A DNA stretch of 57,488 nucleotides from Bacteroidota bacterium (GCA_016213435.1 JACRAL010000216.1:1-57488); one strand, 5' to 3'. Shown: positions 8,390 to 17,259, numbered from the stretch's first letter. Made by a program: numbers and translations. The notes: generated from the sequence alone by a model not told the origin.

Positions 8390-9138
8390 GTTTTTTATCT
8401 AAACTATTTGGTAAGTCAACAAAAACAAGTGAGGCAGCCGATCTTGCTGTTTTAAAATGCGATGTGCATTCTCATTTCATTCCGGGCATCGATGATGGCG
8501 CTCAGACAATGGAAGATTCAGTTGCACTTATCAGGGAATTTTATAATCTCGGTTATAAAAAAGTTATTACTACTCCCCACATTCTTTCAGACGGGTATAA
8601 AAATACTCCTGAAATAATACTTGGCGGTCTTGAAAAAGTGCGAGTGGCTTTGAAGCATGAGAACATTCCTATTCAGATCGAAGCGGCAGCAGAATACTAT
8701 ATTGATTTTGATTTTGACAGAAAGCTGGAGCAGGAAAAACTTCTCACTTTCGGAAAGAATTATTTATTGTTTGAAGTATCCTACCTTAATCCCCCTGATA
8801 ATTTAGAGACCATAATTTTCAAGCTGCAGATGAGCGGATATAAACCTGTGCTTGCTCATCCGGAGCGATATAATTTCTGGCATAATAAGTTTGAGAAATA
8901 CGAATCGTTAAAAGAAAAAGGAGTTTTGTTGCAGATGAACATTAACTCGCTTACAGGATATTATGGAGATGAAACAAAAAAGATTTCTGAACAGTTGATA
9001 GAAAAGAATATGATCGATTTTTTGGGAAGTGATTGTCACCGCATGGATCATGTAAACCTTATTAAGGGAGAAGCGGTTTATGAAAAGGCATTGCAAAAGT
9101 TAATTGAGAGCGGAAAGCTTCTGAATTCAACATTATAG
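8386..9138 (+). CDS. CpsB/CapC (YwqE)-type tyrosine-protein phosphatase, PHP fold
   Basis: A 250-residue metal-dependent phosphatase of the PHP superfamily. Such enzymes dephosphorylate bacterial tyrosine kinases that control capsule and exopolysaccharide export. Metal ligands are visible in CDVHSHFIPGIDDGA (residues 25-39), TTPHIL, AHPERY and GSDCHR. The length fits the family. It starts with ATG overlapping the epimerase stop by 4 bases, so it is co-translated with the sugar genes. No matching tyrosine kinase (Wzc/CpsD-like) or exporter is in the window, so those must lie elsewhere. It is the last gene of the polysaccharide run. Confidence 0.88.
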   Translation: MSFLSKLFGKSTKTSEAADLAVLKCDVHSHFIPGIDDGAQTMEDSVALIREFYNLGYKKVITTPHILSDGYKNTPEIILGGLEKVRVALKHENIPIQIEAAAEYYIDFDFDRKLEQEKLLTFGKNYLLFEVSYLNPPDNLETIIFKLQMSGYKPVLAHPERYNFWHNKFEKYESLKEKGVLLQMNINSLTGYYGDETKKISEQLIEKNMIDFLGSDCHRMDHVNLIKGEAVYEKALQKLIESGKLLNSTL

Positions 9139-9154
9139 CATCATTACTCTGAAA

Positions 9155-9262
9155 CGGAGATTTTGGGATGCATGGGGTAAAGCCATGAATCTCCTAAGGC
9201 GTATGGAAAGAGATGGAACTTGCCCTAAATCAGAGGGTGGACTTGCGTTTTTTGCTAAGCAT
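9155..9262 (+). ncRNA. Candidate structured leader or 3' UTR element upstream of rpsO
   Basis: Between the cpsB-like gene and rpsO, GGAGATT pairs with AATCTCC around 9158-9195. This encloses a smaller CATGG-ggtaaag-CCATG hairpin. A further CCCT/AGGG stem and the run GCGTTTTTT follow near 9225-9255. A nested stem followed by a T run suggests a structured RNA or terminator. I recognise no known riboswitch or ribosomal-protein leader class. Confidence 0.35.
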
Positions 9263-9328
9263 TTTTACATCTTCTGTTTGAAAATATCTATTATCTTTAC
9301 CATCCTAAAAACAATAATAATAATCACC

Positions 9329-9350
9329 AAAGAAATGGTCTTTGGTAAAA
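9329..9350 (+). promoter_or_regulatory. Hairpin directly upstream of rpsO
   Basis: ACCAAAG and CTTTGGT form a 7-bp stem about 10 bases before the rpsO ATG, where it would affect ribosome access. S15 is autoregulated through its leader in other bacteria, so this is a plausible regulatory stem. Confidence 0.4.
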
Positions 9351-9360
9351 CAAACAAACA

Positions 9361-9630
9361 ATGTATTTAACATCCGAAATCAAAAAAGGTTTTGCAAAAA
9401 CACACGGAAAGTCAGATAAAGACACCGGCTCTGCTGAAGTGCAAATTGCTCTTTTCACGCATCGCATCAATCACCTCACGGGTCACCTTCAGCGTTTAAA
9501 GAAAGATGTGGCAACACAACGCGCGCTTCTCACACTTGTAAGCAAAAGAAAACATCTTTTGGATTACATGAAACGCACTAACTTGGAAAAGTACCGCGCG
9601 CTTCTCAAGACACTCGAAATCCGTAAGTAA
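9361..9630 (+). CDS. rpsO: 30S ribosomal protein S15
   Basis: An 89-residue ribosomal protein S15 of standard length. The diagnostic segments GSAEVQIALFTHRINHLTGHL and the RALLTLVSKRKHLLDYMKR helix bind 16S rRNA and help nucleate the platform of the small subunit. The start at 9361 gives the standard N-terminus, including KTHGKSDKDTGSAE. It lies upstream of pnp, the usual order, but the two are separated by about 100 bases of palindromic repeats. A hairpin precedes the start codon and may allow feedback by S15 itself. Confidence 0.97.
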   Translation: MYLTSEIKKGFAKTHGKSDKDTGSAEVQIALFTHRINHLTGHLQRLKKDVATQRALLTLVSKRKHLLDYMKRTNLEKYRALLKTLEIRK

Positions 9631-9639
9631 TAACAACCA

Positions 9640-9715
9640 AGCCCCTCTCTTATCTCCCCAAAGGGGAGAAGGCGGACTTCCATTCCTTCCATTTGGGAAG
9701 GCTAGGATGGGCTTC
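9640..9715. repeat. Palindromic element copy 2, rpsO-pnp spacer
   Basis: Two stems are present: TCTCCCC-aaa-GGGGAGA (9653-9669), then CCTTCC-attt-GGGAAGG. The CCCCTCTC and GGATGGGC flanks are typical of this repeat family. The copy may act as a terminator or processing site between rpsO and pnp. Confidence 0.65.
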
Positions 9716-9729
9716 TAATAATCTTTATT

Positions 9730-11865
9730 ATGATACCAAAAGCAATTAATCACTCCTTCGACCTTGGAGATGGCAGAATAGTAACTCTTGAAACTGGAAA
9801 ACTTGCACGTCAGGCAGATGGCTCTGTCGTAGTCAAAATAGGAGATACTATGCTCCTTGCATCCGTAGTTTCCAACACAACACCAAAAGAAGACATTGAC
9901 TTTTTCCCTTTATCTGTAGATTATCAGGAAAAGTTTGCATCCGCTGGAAGAATTCCTGGGGGATTTTTTAAGCGTGAAGCAAGGCCTTCTGACAGCGAAA
10001 TTCTTACCAGCCGATTGGTGGATCGTGTTCTTCGCCCGCTTTTTCCCGATGGATACCGAAACGAGACACAGGTTTTGGTGTACCTCATTTCTGCGGATAG
10101 AAACATTACCCCTGATGCATATGCAGGTCTTGCAGCTTCTACAGCAATTGCACTTTCTGACATTCCCTTCAACGGGCCTATTTCAGAAGTGCGCGTTGCG
10201 AAGATAGATGGCAAATTAGTTATCAACCCGAACATTTCGGAAATGGAGCGTGCTACTATTAATTTATTAGTGGGTGCTACGTTCAAAGACATTTCGATGG
10301 TGGAAGGGGAAATGAAAGAAGTTTCTGAAGCTGAAATGCTCGAAGCGATCAAGTTCGCGCATGAAGCGATCAAAAAACAAATTGAAGCCATCAATGAGCT
10401 TGTTAAGAAAGTAGGAGCGAAGCCAAAGAGAGCATTTTCCGGACCACCTGAAGATGAAGAGCTGAAATCAACCATCCGCAAAGCAACGTACAATAAGGTG
10501 TATACTGTTGCAAAATCAGGAAATGGAAACAAGCACGAAAGAAAAAAACTTTTCGGAGCTGTCATTGAAGAATTTCTTGCTGCGCAAGCTTTTCCGGATG
10601 CAGAAAAGAAAGCAAAAGAAAAGGTGGCTAAAAGATATTATCATGCGTTGGAAAACGAAGCCTGCCGCAATGTGATCCTGAACGAAGGAATTCGTCTGGA
10701 TGGAAGAAAAACAACCGACATTCGTCAGATCACTACGGAAGTGGGCTATCTTCCTATGACGCACGGTTCGGCAATTTTTACAAGAGGAGAAACACAATCA
10801 CTCACCACCGTAACGCTTGGAACAAAAATGGATACGCTCACCATTGATGGAGCAGTATTTCAGGGAGAAAGGAATTTCATGCTTCATTACAACTTTCCTC
10901 CGTTCTCTACAGGAGAAGTGAAGATGATGCGCGGAACGAGCAGGAGGGAAGTGGGGCACGGAAATCTGGCACAGCGTTCGCTTTTGCAAGTGATGCCTGC
11001 CGATAATCCATATACGGTTCGTATTGTTTCTGATATCCTTGAATCGAATGGTTCGTCCTCTATGGCAACTGTATGTGCTGGAAGTTTGGCGTTGATGGAT
11101 GCGGGAGTGCAGATCAAACAAGCAGTTTCCGGTATCGCGATGGGATTGATCACCGACAATAAAAAGTTTGCAGTGCTTTCCGATATACTCGGTGATGAAG
11201 ATCACTTGGGGGATATGGACTTTAAAGTCACAGGAACGAAAGATGGAATTACCGCTACCCAAATGGATCTGAAAGTGGATGGTCTTCCTTATGAGGTGAT
11301 GGAAAAAGCACTAGAACAGGCAAGACAAGGGCGTTTACATATTCTCGGAGAAATGGAAAAAACAATGTCCAAGCCGAGAGAAGATTACAAATCACACGCA
11401 CCAAGAATTGTTCAGCTTGTTATCGCGAAAGAATTCATTGGTGCTGTTATCGGACCCGGTGGAAAGATCATACAGGAACTTCAGCGCGAAACCGATACCA
11501 CTATCGCAATAGAAGAAGTGAACGGAAAAGGCGTGATAGATATTTTCTCCGATAATAAAGAAGGAATTGACAAAGCAGTTGCGAGAATTAAAGCGATCAC
11601 TACTGTTCCTGAAGTTGGTGAAGTTTACATGGGTAAAGTTACGAGCATCATGCCTTACGGTGCGTTTGTGGAAATTTTTCCGGGCAAAGAAGGGCTTCTT
11701 CATATTTCAGAAGTGGAACACAGAAGGTTGGATTCTCTTGATGGTATCCTTAAACCGGGTGATCAGGTGAAAGTGCAACTGCTGGATGTCGATGCCCGTT
11801 CAGGAAAAATGAAACTTTCAAGAAAAGTTCTGATTCCGAGAGAGGAGAAAGCTAAGCAGTCATAA
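9730..11865 (+). CDS. pnp: Polyribonucleotide nucleotidyltransferase (PNPase)
   Basis: A 711-residue 3'-5' phosphorolytic exoribonuclease that acts in mRNA turnover. Domains in order: a first RNase PH domain (residues about 5-145, with [21 protein letters not shown]), a helical linker, and a second RNase PH domain (about 310-540, with [20 protein letters not shown] and the catalytic region [13 protein letters not shown]). A KH domain follows (about 555-615, [16 protein letters not shown]), then an S1 domain (about 622-692, [25 protein letters not shown]). All parts are complete and the length is normal. A long hairpin repeat lies just downstream of the stop codon. Confidence 0.97.
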   Translation: MIPKAINHSFDLGDGRIVTLETGKLARQADGSVVVKIGDTMLLASVVSNTTPKEDIDFFPLSVDYQEKFASAGRIPGGFFKREARPSDSEILTSRLVDRVLRPLFPDGYRNETQVLVYLISADRNITPDAYAGLAASTAIALSDIPFNGPISEVRVAKIDGKLVINPNISEMERATINLLVGATFKDISMVEGEMKEVSEAEMLEAIKFAHEAIKKQIEAINELVKKVGAKPKRAFSGPPEDEELKSTIRKATYNKVYTVAKSGNGNKHERKKLFGAVIEEFLAAQAFPDAEKKAKEKVAKRYYHALENEACRNVILNEGIRLDGRKTTDIRQITTEVGYLPMTHGSAIFTRGETQSLTTVTLGTKMDTLTIDGAVFQGERNFMLHYNFPPFSTGEVKMMRGTSRREVGHGNLAQRSLLQVMPADNPYTVRIVSDILESNGSSSMATVCAGSLALMDAGVQIKQAVSGIAMGLITDNKKFAVLSDILGDEDHLGDMDFKVTGTKDGITATQMDLKVDGLPYEVMEKALEQARQGRLHILGEMEKTMSKPREDYKSHAPRIVQLVIAKEFIGAVIGPGGKIIQELQRETDTTIAIEEVNGKGVIDIFSDNKEGIDKAVARIKAITTVPEVGEVYMGKVTSIMPYGAFVEIFPGKEGLLHISEVEHRRLDSLDGILKPGDQVKVQLLDVDARSGKMKLSRKVLIPREEKAKQS

Positions 11866-11873
11866 TAAATATT

Positions 11874-11963
11874 GTCATTGCGAGGAATCCCGTTTCGGGA
11901 TGACGAAGCAATCTTTTTGTGAGATTGCTTCTCCCGATAGCTATCGGGATCGTTCGCAATGAC
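11874..11963. repeat. Long compound palindrome downstream of pnp
   Basis: Outer arms GTCATTGCGA (11874) and TCGCAATGAC (to 11963) enclose three further stems: ATCCCG-ttt-CGGGAT, GAAGCAATCT/AGATTGCTTC and CCCGATAGCTATCGGG. The roughly 90-base unit can fold into a branched cruciform. It is unrelated in sequence to the GGGAGAGG family and resembles dispersed, non-autonomous palindromic repeats known from many bacteria. Confidence 0.7.
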
Positions 11964-11978
11964 GTTTACCTCCATGTA

Positions 11979-12008
11979 TTTGGCTGTTTCATTTGCAACA
12001 TACATTTG
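11979..12008 (+). promoter_or_regulatory. Candidate rpoD promoter (TTTG - 18 bp - TACATTTG)
   Basis: TTTG at 11979-11982 and TACATTTG at 12001-12008 match the Bacteroidota -33/-7 consensus with 18-bp spacing. They lie about 145 bases before the rpoD ATG. Confidence 0.45.
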
Positions 12009-12043
12009 TACTCTTGGGTGTATCTCCAAACTCACATCCTGCT

Positions 12044-12074
12044 GCTCCCCTCTCTGAGGAGAGGGATTGGCGAT
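12044..12074. repeat. Palindromic element copy 3, upstream of rpoD
   Basis: CTCCCCTCTC-tga-GGAGAGGG lies in the pnp-rpoD spacer, between the candidate promoter and the rpoD start. It would be transcribed as a stem in the rpoD leader. Confidence 0.65.
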
Positions 12075-12154
12075 AAAAGATTTTTGAAATACACCCGTAT
12101 TTTTTCGACTCGAATTCTTTTGTGTATATTTAAAGTCCATTTCCTTTTTAAAGA

Positions 12155-13024
12155 ATGCGCCAGCTCAAGATAGTTAAACAGATCACCAATCGCGAAACTG
12201 CTTCGCTGGAGAAATATTTGCATGAGATAAGCCGGGAAAGCCTCATCACCGCAGAAGACGAAGTAGAGCTCGCAAAAAAAATAAAAGTCGGAGATGCTGC
12301 GGCACTGGACAAAATGGTTCGCGCAAATCTGCGATTTGTAGTTTCTGTTTCCAAGCAATATCAGAACCAGGGGTTGAGTTTGCCCGATCTTATCAACGAA
12401 GGCAACCTTGGTCTCATAAAAGCCGCTCAGCGTTTTGACGAAACACGAGGATTTAAATTTATTTCTTACGCAGTGTGGTGGATTCGACAGTCCATTCTTC
12501 AGGCATTGGCAGAGCAGGCAAGGATCGTGCGTTTGCCCTTGAATAAGATAGGTTCCATTAATAAGGTCAATAAGGTTTTTTCTAAACTGGAACAAACCTT
12601 TGAGCGCGAACCTACCCATGAGGAGATGGCTGAAATGCTGGGCGTTCTTCCGGAAGAGGTAAAAGATTCTGTGCGCAATATAGGTAAGCATATTTCCATG
12701 GATGCACCGCTTCTTTCCAGTGATGATGATGCGGGTAATATGTATGAAGTACTCACCAGCGAGGATAATCCTAAGCCGGACGGCACTTTGCTCAACGAAT
12801 CACTTCGTAAAGAAATTGAGCGTGCGCTGTGCACACTTTCTTCGCGCGAAGCCGATGTATTGCGTTTATATTTCGGATTGCATGGTGGTCCGGCACAAAC
12901 GCTGGAAGAGATTGGTGGAAAATTTGCACTTACGCGCGAACGGGTTCGCCAAATAAAGGAAAAAGCCATTCGCAGATTAAAACATTCTTCGCGCAGCAAA
13001 TTGCTGAAAGCATATTTAGGATAA
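12155..13024 (+). CDS. rpoD: Primary RNA polymerase sigma factor (RpoD, sigma-70 family)
   Basis: A 289-residue sigma factor of the short Bacteroidota type, without region 1.1. Region 1.2 begins with [16 protein letters not shown]. Region 2 (about residues 50-120) includes [30 protein letters not shown] and the -10-recognising [15 protein letters not shown]. Region 3 follows at about 130-190. Region 4 (about 215-285) ends with the helix-turn-helix [19 protein letters not shown]. In this phylum the factor reads TTTG/TAnnTTTG promoters, and such elements occur throughout the window. The ATG at 12155 gives the usual N-terminus ([14 protein letters not shown]). Confidence 0.96.
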   Translation: MRQLKIVKQITNRETASLEKYLHEISRESLITAEDEVELAKKIKVGDAAALDKMVRANLRFVVSVSKQYQNQGLSLPDLINEGNLGLIKAAQRFDETRGFKFISYAVWWIRQSILQALAEQARIVRLPLNKIGSINKVNKVFSKLEQTFEREPTHEEMAEMLGVLPEEVKDSVRNIGKHISMDAPLLSSDDDAGNMYEVLTSEDNPKPDGTLLNESLRKEIERALCTLSSREADVLRLYFGLHGGPAQTLEEIGGKFALTRERVRQIKEKAIRRLKHSSRSKLLKAYLG

Positions 13025-13059
13025 GGAGCCCCACCTAAATTAGCTTCGCTCGCAAGCTC

Positions 13060-13142
13060 CGCTTGCCCTTCAGGGAGGACTTAATATTAAATGTGTACAA
13101 ACAATTTTCACTCTCCCTGTATGGGAGAGAAGGAGAGGGGCT
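13060..13142. repeat. Palindromic element copies 4a and 4b, rpoD-rpe spacer
   Basis: CCTTCAGGGAGG near 13068 and CTCTCCCTGTATGGGAGAG followed by AAGGAGAGGGGC at about 13111-13142 belong to the same repeat family. A longer upstream rpe frame starting at 13091 reads through copy 4b but is not the real start. Confidence 0.6.
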
Positions 13143-13153
13143 TTGGTTTTTTC

Positions 13154-13161
13154 TATCTTTG
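13154..13161 (+). promoter_or_regulatory. Candidate -7 element (TATCTTTG) abutting the rpe start codon
   Basis: TATCTTTG ends only 4 bases before the rpe ATG at 13166. If it is used, transcription would start at or just inside the start codon, giving a leaderless or nearly leaderless message. Confidence 0.35.
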
Positions 13162-13165
13162 CAAT

Positions 13166-13819
13166 ATGAAACACCTAATCGCTCCTTCAATATTGTCTGC
13201 TGACTTTGCAAACCTCCAGCGCGATGTTGAGATGCTTAACAAAAGCGAAGCCGACTGGTTTCATCTGGATGTAATGGACGGAGTTTTTGTTCCGAATATT
13301 TCTTTCGGTTTTCCTATCATAAAAGCAATAAAGAAGCACGCAAAGAAACCACTGGATGTTCATCTGATGATTGTGAATCCGGATAATTACTTGCAGGCGT
13401 TCAAAGATGCAGGCGCGAATAATCTTTCTGTGCATTATGAAGCTTGTCCTCACCTTCATCGTACCGTACATGCCATACGCGATTTGGGAATGAAGGCAGG
13501 AGTAGCAATAAATCCCCACACGCCTGTGAATTTCTTGCAGGATATCATTACCGATATTGACCTTGTGTGCATGATGAGTGTGAACCCCGGCTTTGGCGGA
13601 CAAAAATTTATTGATGCTACTTTCCAGAAAGTAAAATACCTCAAGCAGCTTATCAAAACAAAAAAATCAAAAGCAATGATTGAAGTGGATGGCGGTGTTG
13701 ATCTGAAAAATGCTTCTTTGCTTTTAAAAAATGGTGCCGATGTTTTGGTGGCGGGTAATACAGTGTTTGGCTCTAAGAATCCGGTGGAAACGATTGCGCA
13801 GTTGAAGAAAGGAGGATAA
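13166..13819 (+). CDS. rpe: Ribulose-phosphate 3-epimerase
   Basis: A 217-residue TIM-barrel enzyme that interconverts ribulose 5-phosphate and xylulose 5-phosphate in the pentose phosphate pathway. Motifs: APSILSADFANL at the N-terminus, HLDVMDGVFVPN (metal-binding His and Asp), VHYEA, MSVNPGFGGQKF (phosphate loop) and EVDGGV. I use the ATG at 13166, where MKHLIAPSILSADF matches the family. The in-frame ATG at 13091 would add 25 residues encoded by a palindromic repeat. The order rpoD-rpe is common in this phylum. Confidence 0.95.
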   Translation: MKHLIAPSILSADFANLQRDVEMLNKSEADWFHLDVMDGVFVPNISFGFPIIKAIKKHAKKPLDVHLMIVNPDNYLQAFKDAGANNLSVHYEACPHLHRTVHAIRDLGMKAGVAINPHTPVNFLQDIITDIDLVCMMSVNPGFGGQKFIDATFQKVKYLKQLIKTKKSKAMIEVDGGVDLKNASLLLKNGADVLVAGNTVFGSKNPVETIAQLKKGG

Positions 13820-13940
13820 TAAAGAACAGCCACCCCTGCCCTAAAGGGGGAAATACAAATATCATAGCTTCTCTCTCCCATGGCATAAGGGCAACACGCA
13901 AACCATGACAACCCATACATTGCATATTAATAAACCTTTT

Positions 13941-13948
13941 TATATTTG
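13941..13948 (+). promoter_or_regulatory. Candidate -7 element (TATATTTG) upstream of the CT tract
   Basis: TATATTTG matches TAnnTTTG and lies about 95 bases before the CT microsatellite. The tract would then be in the 5' leader of the transcript entering 14268 onward. Confidence 0.35.
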
Positions 13949-14041
13949 TGCAGTAACGCATCTGCCCTCTTACATGAATAACATGCTCTCCGCCACCTCA
14001 CATACCATTCTTAATTCTCCATTTATAACTTTTAATTTGTT

Positions 14042-14088
<47 letters not shown>

Positions 14089-14208
14089 GAATTTCTCATT
14101 AGGATAGTTAAGAGAGCACATCTCTCTTTTTCTTACAAAGTTTCCAAAACACAATTGCGCTTAACAGAAGCCATTTATTCGCTTATGCGGCTAAGGGGCT
14201 TTTTCTTT

Positions 14209-14228
14209 CCTGCCTGCCGTCAGGCAGG
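14209..14228. repeat. 20-bp palindrome CCTGCCTG-ccgt-CAGGCAGG
   Basis: CCTGCCTGCCGTCAGGCAGG lies about 40 bases before the ATG at 14268. Its sequence differs from the GGGAGAGG family. It is a possible dispersed repeat or transcript hairpin. Confidence 0.6.
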
Positions 14229-14267
14229 TTTACAAACTCAAACAACAATAATTAAAACCAAAACCAA

Positions 14268-14492
14268 ATGAAAAATGTAAATGGAAAAGGAAGTCAAAAT
14301 TCTAGAATGCTTGTGATATATGAATTTAAAAAGAGTGGTGTTTTTTCTCTAAGACCTACTAAATCAGGTAGTGTCATTAATAGAGTACTTGGGCTTAAGC
14401 CACAGAGCAAACCACACAGATTAAGAAAACGCATCACCGATGCAGAATTAGGAAGATGGGTTAGAATGCAACTTGAAAAATGTAATTATTAA
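14268..14492 (+). CDS. Hypothetical basic small protein
   Basis: A 74-residue frame starting at ATG 14268 with many Lys and Arg residues (LRPTKSGSVINRVLG, KPHRLRKRITDAELGRWV). I do not recognise a family. The last part could be a short helix that binds nucleic acid, but this is a guess from composition. It has no signal peptide. Its stop at 14490-14492 lies directly before the truncated GloVer-repeat frame, suggesting the two were brought together by recombination. It may be a real small gene or the scrambled 5' end of the next one. Confidence 0.4.
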   Translation: MKNVNGKGSQNSRMLVIYEFKKSGVFSLRPTKSGSVINRVLGLKPQSKPHRLRKRITDAELGRWVRMQLEKCNY

Positions 14493-14498
14493 GTGCAA

Positions 14499-16705
14499 AA
14501 CTGCTCGACTTCGCAGGTACTACAAATGGAAGTACTCCTAACAGCTCTCTTATTTCAGACGGTACCTTTCTGTATGGAATGACATTATCTGGTGGCGGAG
14601 GAAATTCGGGAGTCATCTTTAAAATCAAGCCCGATGGAACCGGATATGTGAAGCTCCTCGATTTTACAGGTACTACAAACGGAAGTACTCCTTTTGGCTC
14701 TCTTATTTCAGACGGTATCTTTCTATATGGAATGACAAGTGCTGGAGGAACATACGGTAAAGGAGTCATCTTTAAAATAAAGTCTGATGGAACAGGGTAT
14801 GCAAAACTGACCGACTTCACGGGAGCAAACGGAGATGGCCCCGATGGATCTCTTGTTTCAGACGGTACCTTTTTATATGGAATGACAAACCGAGGTGGTA
14901 CAGGTACTTGTGCCTACTACGGCTGCGGAGTTATCTTTAAAATAAAGCATGATGGAACAGGGGATACAGTTCTACTGAATTTCAAAAACACTATGTATGG
15001 TCCTGGTAGCTCACTTCTTTCTGATGGAACCTTTCTCTATGGAATGACCTATTATGGTGGCGTATATGGTCAGGGAACAATCTTTAAAATGAAGCCTGAT
15101 GGAACTGGATATGCCAATTTGCATTGTTTCCCGGACACAACATTAGCAAACGGAATTACCCCTTACGGCTCTCTTATTTCAGACGGCACTTTTCTATATG
15201 GAATGACAAGTGCTGGTGGCACAGGTACAAACCCTTCTGGAACAATCTTTAATATCAAGCCCGATGGAACTAGCTATTCCAAACTGTGCAATTTCGCAGG
15301 TACTACAAATGGAAGTACTCCTAACAGCTCTCTTATTTCAGACGGTACCTTTCTATATGGAATGACAAGTGCTGGTGGCACAGGTACTGCTTGTACGGAC
15401 GGTTGTGGAACAATCTTTAAAATAAAACCCGATGGAACTGGCTATTCTAAACTGCTTGACTTCTTCGGTTTTAACGGAAGTTATCCTAAGGGCTCTCTTA
15501 TTTCAGACGGCACCTTTCTATATGGAATGACAGTTAGAGGTGGCGCAGTAAATTATGGAGTCATCTTTAAAATCAAGCCCGATGGAACTGGCTATTCCAA
15601 CCTACACGATTTCGACTATGTAAGCGGACAAAATCCTGCTGGCTCTCTTATTTCAGACGGCATCTATCTATATGGAATGACTGGTGGCGGTGGCACAGGA
15701 ACATACCCTTCTGGAACCATCTTTAAAATAAAGCCCGATGGAACTAGTTTTGCAAAAATTTTTGATTTCCAAGGCGTTGGAGATGGAGGTCAACCCCAAG
15801 GATCACTTATTTTTGACGGCACCTTTCTATATGGAATGACATCGCAAGGCGGCATAATCGGCACTACAGGAACAATCTTTAAAATAAAGCCCAATGGAAC
15901 TGGCTATGTCAAACTGTTTGATTTCACACCTGCAAACGGAACTAGTCCGATAGGTTCTCTTATTTCGGACGGAACATTTTTGTATGGAATGACACTATAT
16001 GGTGGCACAGGCACTTGTGCCTACTACGGCTGCGGAGTTATCTTTAAAATAAAGTATGATGGAACTGGCTATGTCAAATTACTTGACTTCTCAGGATCGG
16101 CAAACGGAATATATCCTCATGGTTCACTTCTTTCTGATGGAACCTTTCTATATGGAATGACATCATTTGGTGGCGTATATAATCAGGGAACAATCTTTAA
16201 ATATAATCTGTTATGTACCTCTGTTACCAATTCATTTACTATCACGTCTCCTACTTGCGGTAACAATAATGGAAGTGTAACAGCAACCACAGGAGGTGGC
16301 ACTTCTCCTTACACTTATTCATGGAGCAACGGAAATACCACAGCAACTGTTACAGGATTAACCGGTAGTCTGGCAGATACTATTATTGTAACAATTACAG
16401 ATGCTAACAACTGTACATTAATAGATACTGCCATTGTGCAATGTGCAACAGGCATTGAAAATTATGATTTGCAAAATCGGTTTATTATTTATCCCAATCC
16501 CAACAACGGAACATTCGCAATTGAAACAAAAGAAAAAAAATACGAACTAGTCATTGCTAATGTTCTCGGAGAAAAAATATATTCATCAAAAATAAATTTA
16601 GGCAAATCAGAAATTGATTTAAGCAACCAACCCAATGGCATTTATTTTATGCAAATAAAAACAGACCAAGGCACCGCGAACAAAAAACTAATCATAAACA
16701 AATAA
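14499..16705 (+). pseudogene. T9SS-sorted GloVer-repeat surface protein lacking its N-terminus
   Basis: The frame is built of about a dozen tandem repeats of roughly 50 residues. The core reads GSLISDGTFLYGMT, then GG, then GVIFKIKPDGTGY and KLLDF, the pattern of the GloVer tandem-repeat family (TIGR03803 type). A SprB-like repeat follows (GSVTATTGGGTSPYTYSWSN, NNCTLIDTAIVQC). A type A T9SS sorting domain ends it (IYPNPNNGTFAIE, GEKIYSS, GIYFMQIK, KKLIINK). The repeat homology begins before the first ATG (14579), at about 14499 (KLLDFAGTTNGS). In this frame a stop lies just upstream at about 14483. No signal peptide can be attached, so export by Sec and T9SS would fail. The gene is probably 5'-truncated. 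Confidence 0.72.
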
Positions 16706-16723
16706 ACAATGCTGCAAATAACA

Positions 16724-16773
16724 AAACCATACAGATTTACGGAAATACAAATTGATGCAAATCCGTATGGTTT
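16724..16773 (+). terminator. Hairpin downstream of the GloVer-repeat gene
   Basis: AAACCATACAGATTT (16724-16738) and AAATCCGTATGGTTT (16759-16773) pair over 15 positions with one mismatch. They lie just after the stop codon, making a likely transcript end. Confidence 0.55.
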
Positions 16774-16849
16774 CGTATTTCTGCAAATCTGTAAAAATCT
16801 GTTATCTGTACCACAAACTTTAATACACTACCCTATGTAGGCATATAAC

Positions 16850-17254
16850 ATGCTCAAAAAAACTAAAATAACCAACCATCAAGCGTCCAAACCGCCAACT
16901 CAAGCACCTCAATCGCCAGCTAAGTCGTCTCAATTGCCGGCTCAGTCGTTTCAATTGCCAACTCAAGCGTCTCAATCGCCAACCCAAGCGTCCCAATCGT
17001 CAACTCAAGTTCCCAAACATCCCCCTCTCCTTTGGAGAGGGGCAAGGGGTGAGGCGAAACCACCAACCCAAGCGCCTCAATCGCCAGCTCAAGCGCCTCA
17101 ATCGCCAGCTCAAGCGCCTCAATCGCCAACTCAAGTCAAACAAATAACAACTAAAAACAAACAAACCCATTCTCAACTCCCTCCCTTTGACAACCGAGCA
17201 AAAAGCGAAGGTTGCGACCGAAGGTCAGCAGGGGGTGGGCTCCCTAATCCTTAA
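16850..17254 (+). CDS. Low-complexity heptapeptide-repeat protein (locus A)
   Basis: A 134-residue frame dominated by a seven-residue repeat close to APQSPTQ, encoded by a 21-bp tandem array. It has no signal peptide, membrane span or known domain. Proline in every unit rules out a coiled coil, so a flexible or extended linker-like chain is more likely. A palindromic element interrupts the array in frame (residues about 54-70, reading PPLLWRGARGEAK), and the end is read from a degenerate repeat. It lies 5 bp before the next gene, and locus B repeats this arrangement of a 21-bp array close to a related protein. Whether it is translated is uncertain. Confidence 0.4.
   Translation: MLKKTKITNHQASKPPTQAPQSPAKSSQLPAQSFQLPTQASQSPTQASQSSTQVPKHPPLLWRGARGEAKPPTQAPQSPAQAPQSPAQAPQSPTQVKQITTKNKQTHSQLPPFDNRAKSEGCDRRSAGGGLPNP
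16888..17134. repeat. 21-bp tandem array A, interrupted by a palindromic element
   Basis: Units resemble CTCAAGCGCCTCAATCGCCAA (21 bp). The left block (16888-17011) is diverged; the right block (17062-17134) has nearly identical units. The palindromic element at 17012-17061 splits the array, so it arrived after the array formed. Confidence 0.85.
17012..17061. repeat. Palindromic element copy 6, inside 21-bp array A
   Basis: CCCCCTCTCC-ttt-GGAGAGGGG followed by CAAGGGGTGAGG. This is the closest match in the window to the copies in maf and wlbA. A degenerate further copy (ACTCCCTCCC ... GGGGGTGGG) lies at about 17175-17245. Confidence 0.75.
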
Positions 17255-17259
17255 TCACC

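Noticed and set aside
9185-9370. 61-residue frame upstream of rpsO
   Set aside because: It runs through the predicted stems, overlaps the rpsO start and lacks any known pattern, so it is better explained as a leader region.
13091-13165. N-terminal extension of rpe
   Set aside because: The extra 25 residues are encoded by a palindromic repeat, and the family N-terminus begins exactly at the ATG at 13166.
16888-17134. CRISPR-like tandem repeats at 16.9 kb
   Set aside because: The units are head-to-tail 21-bp repeats without spacers, and no cas genes are present.
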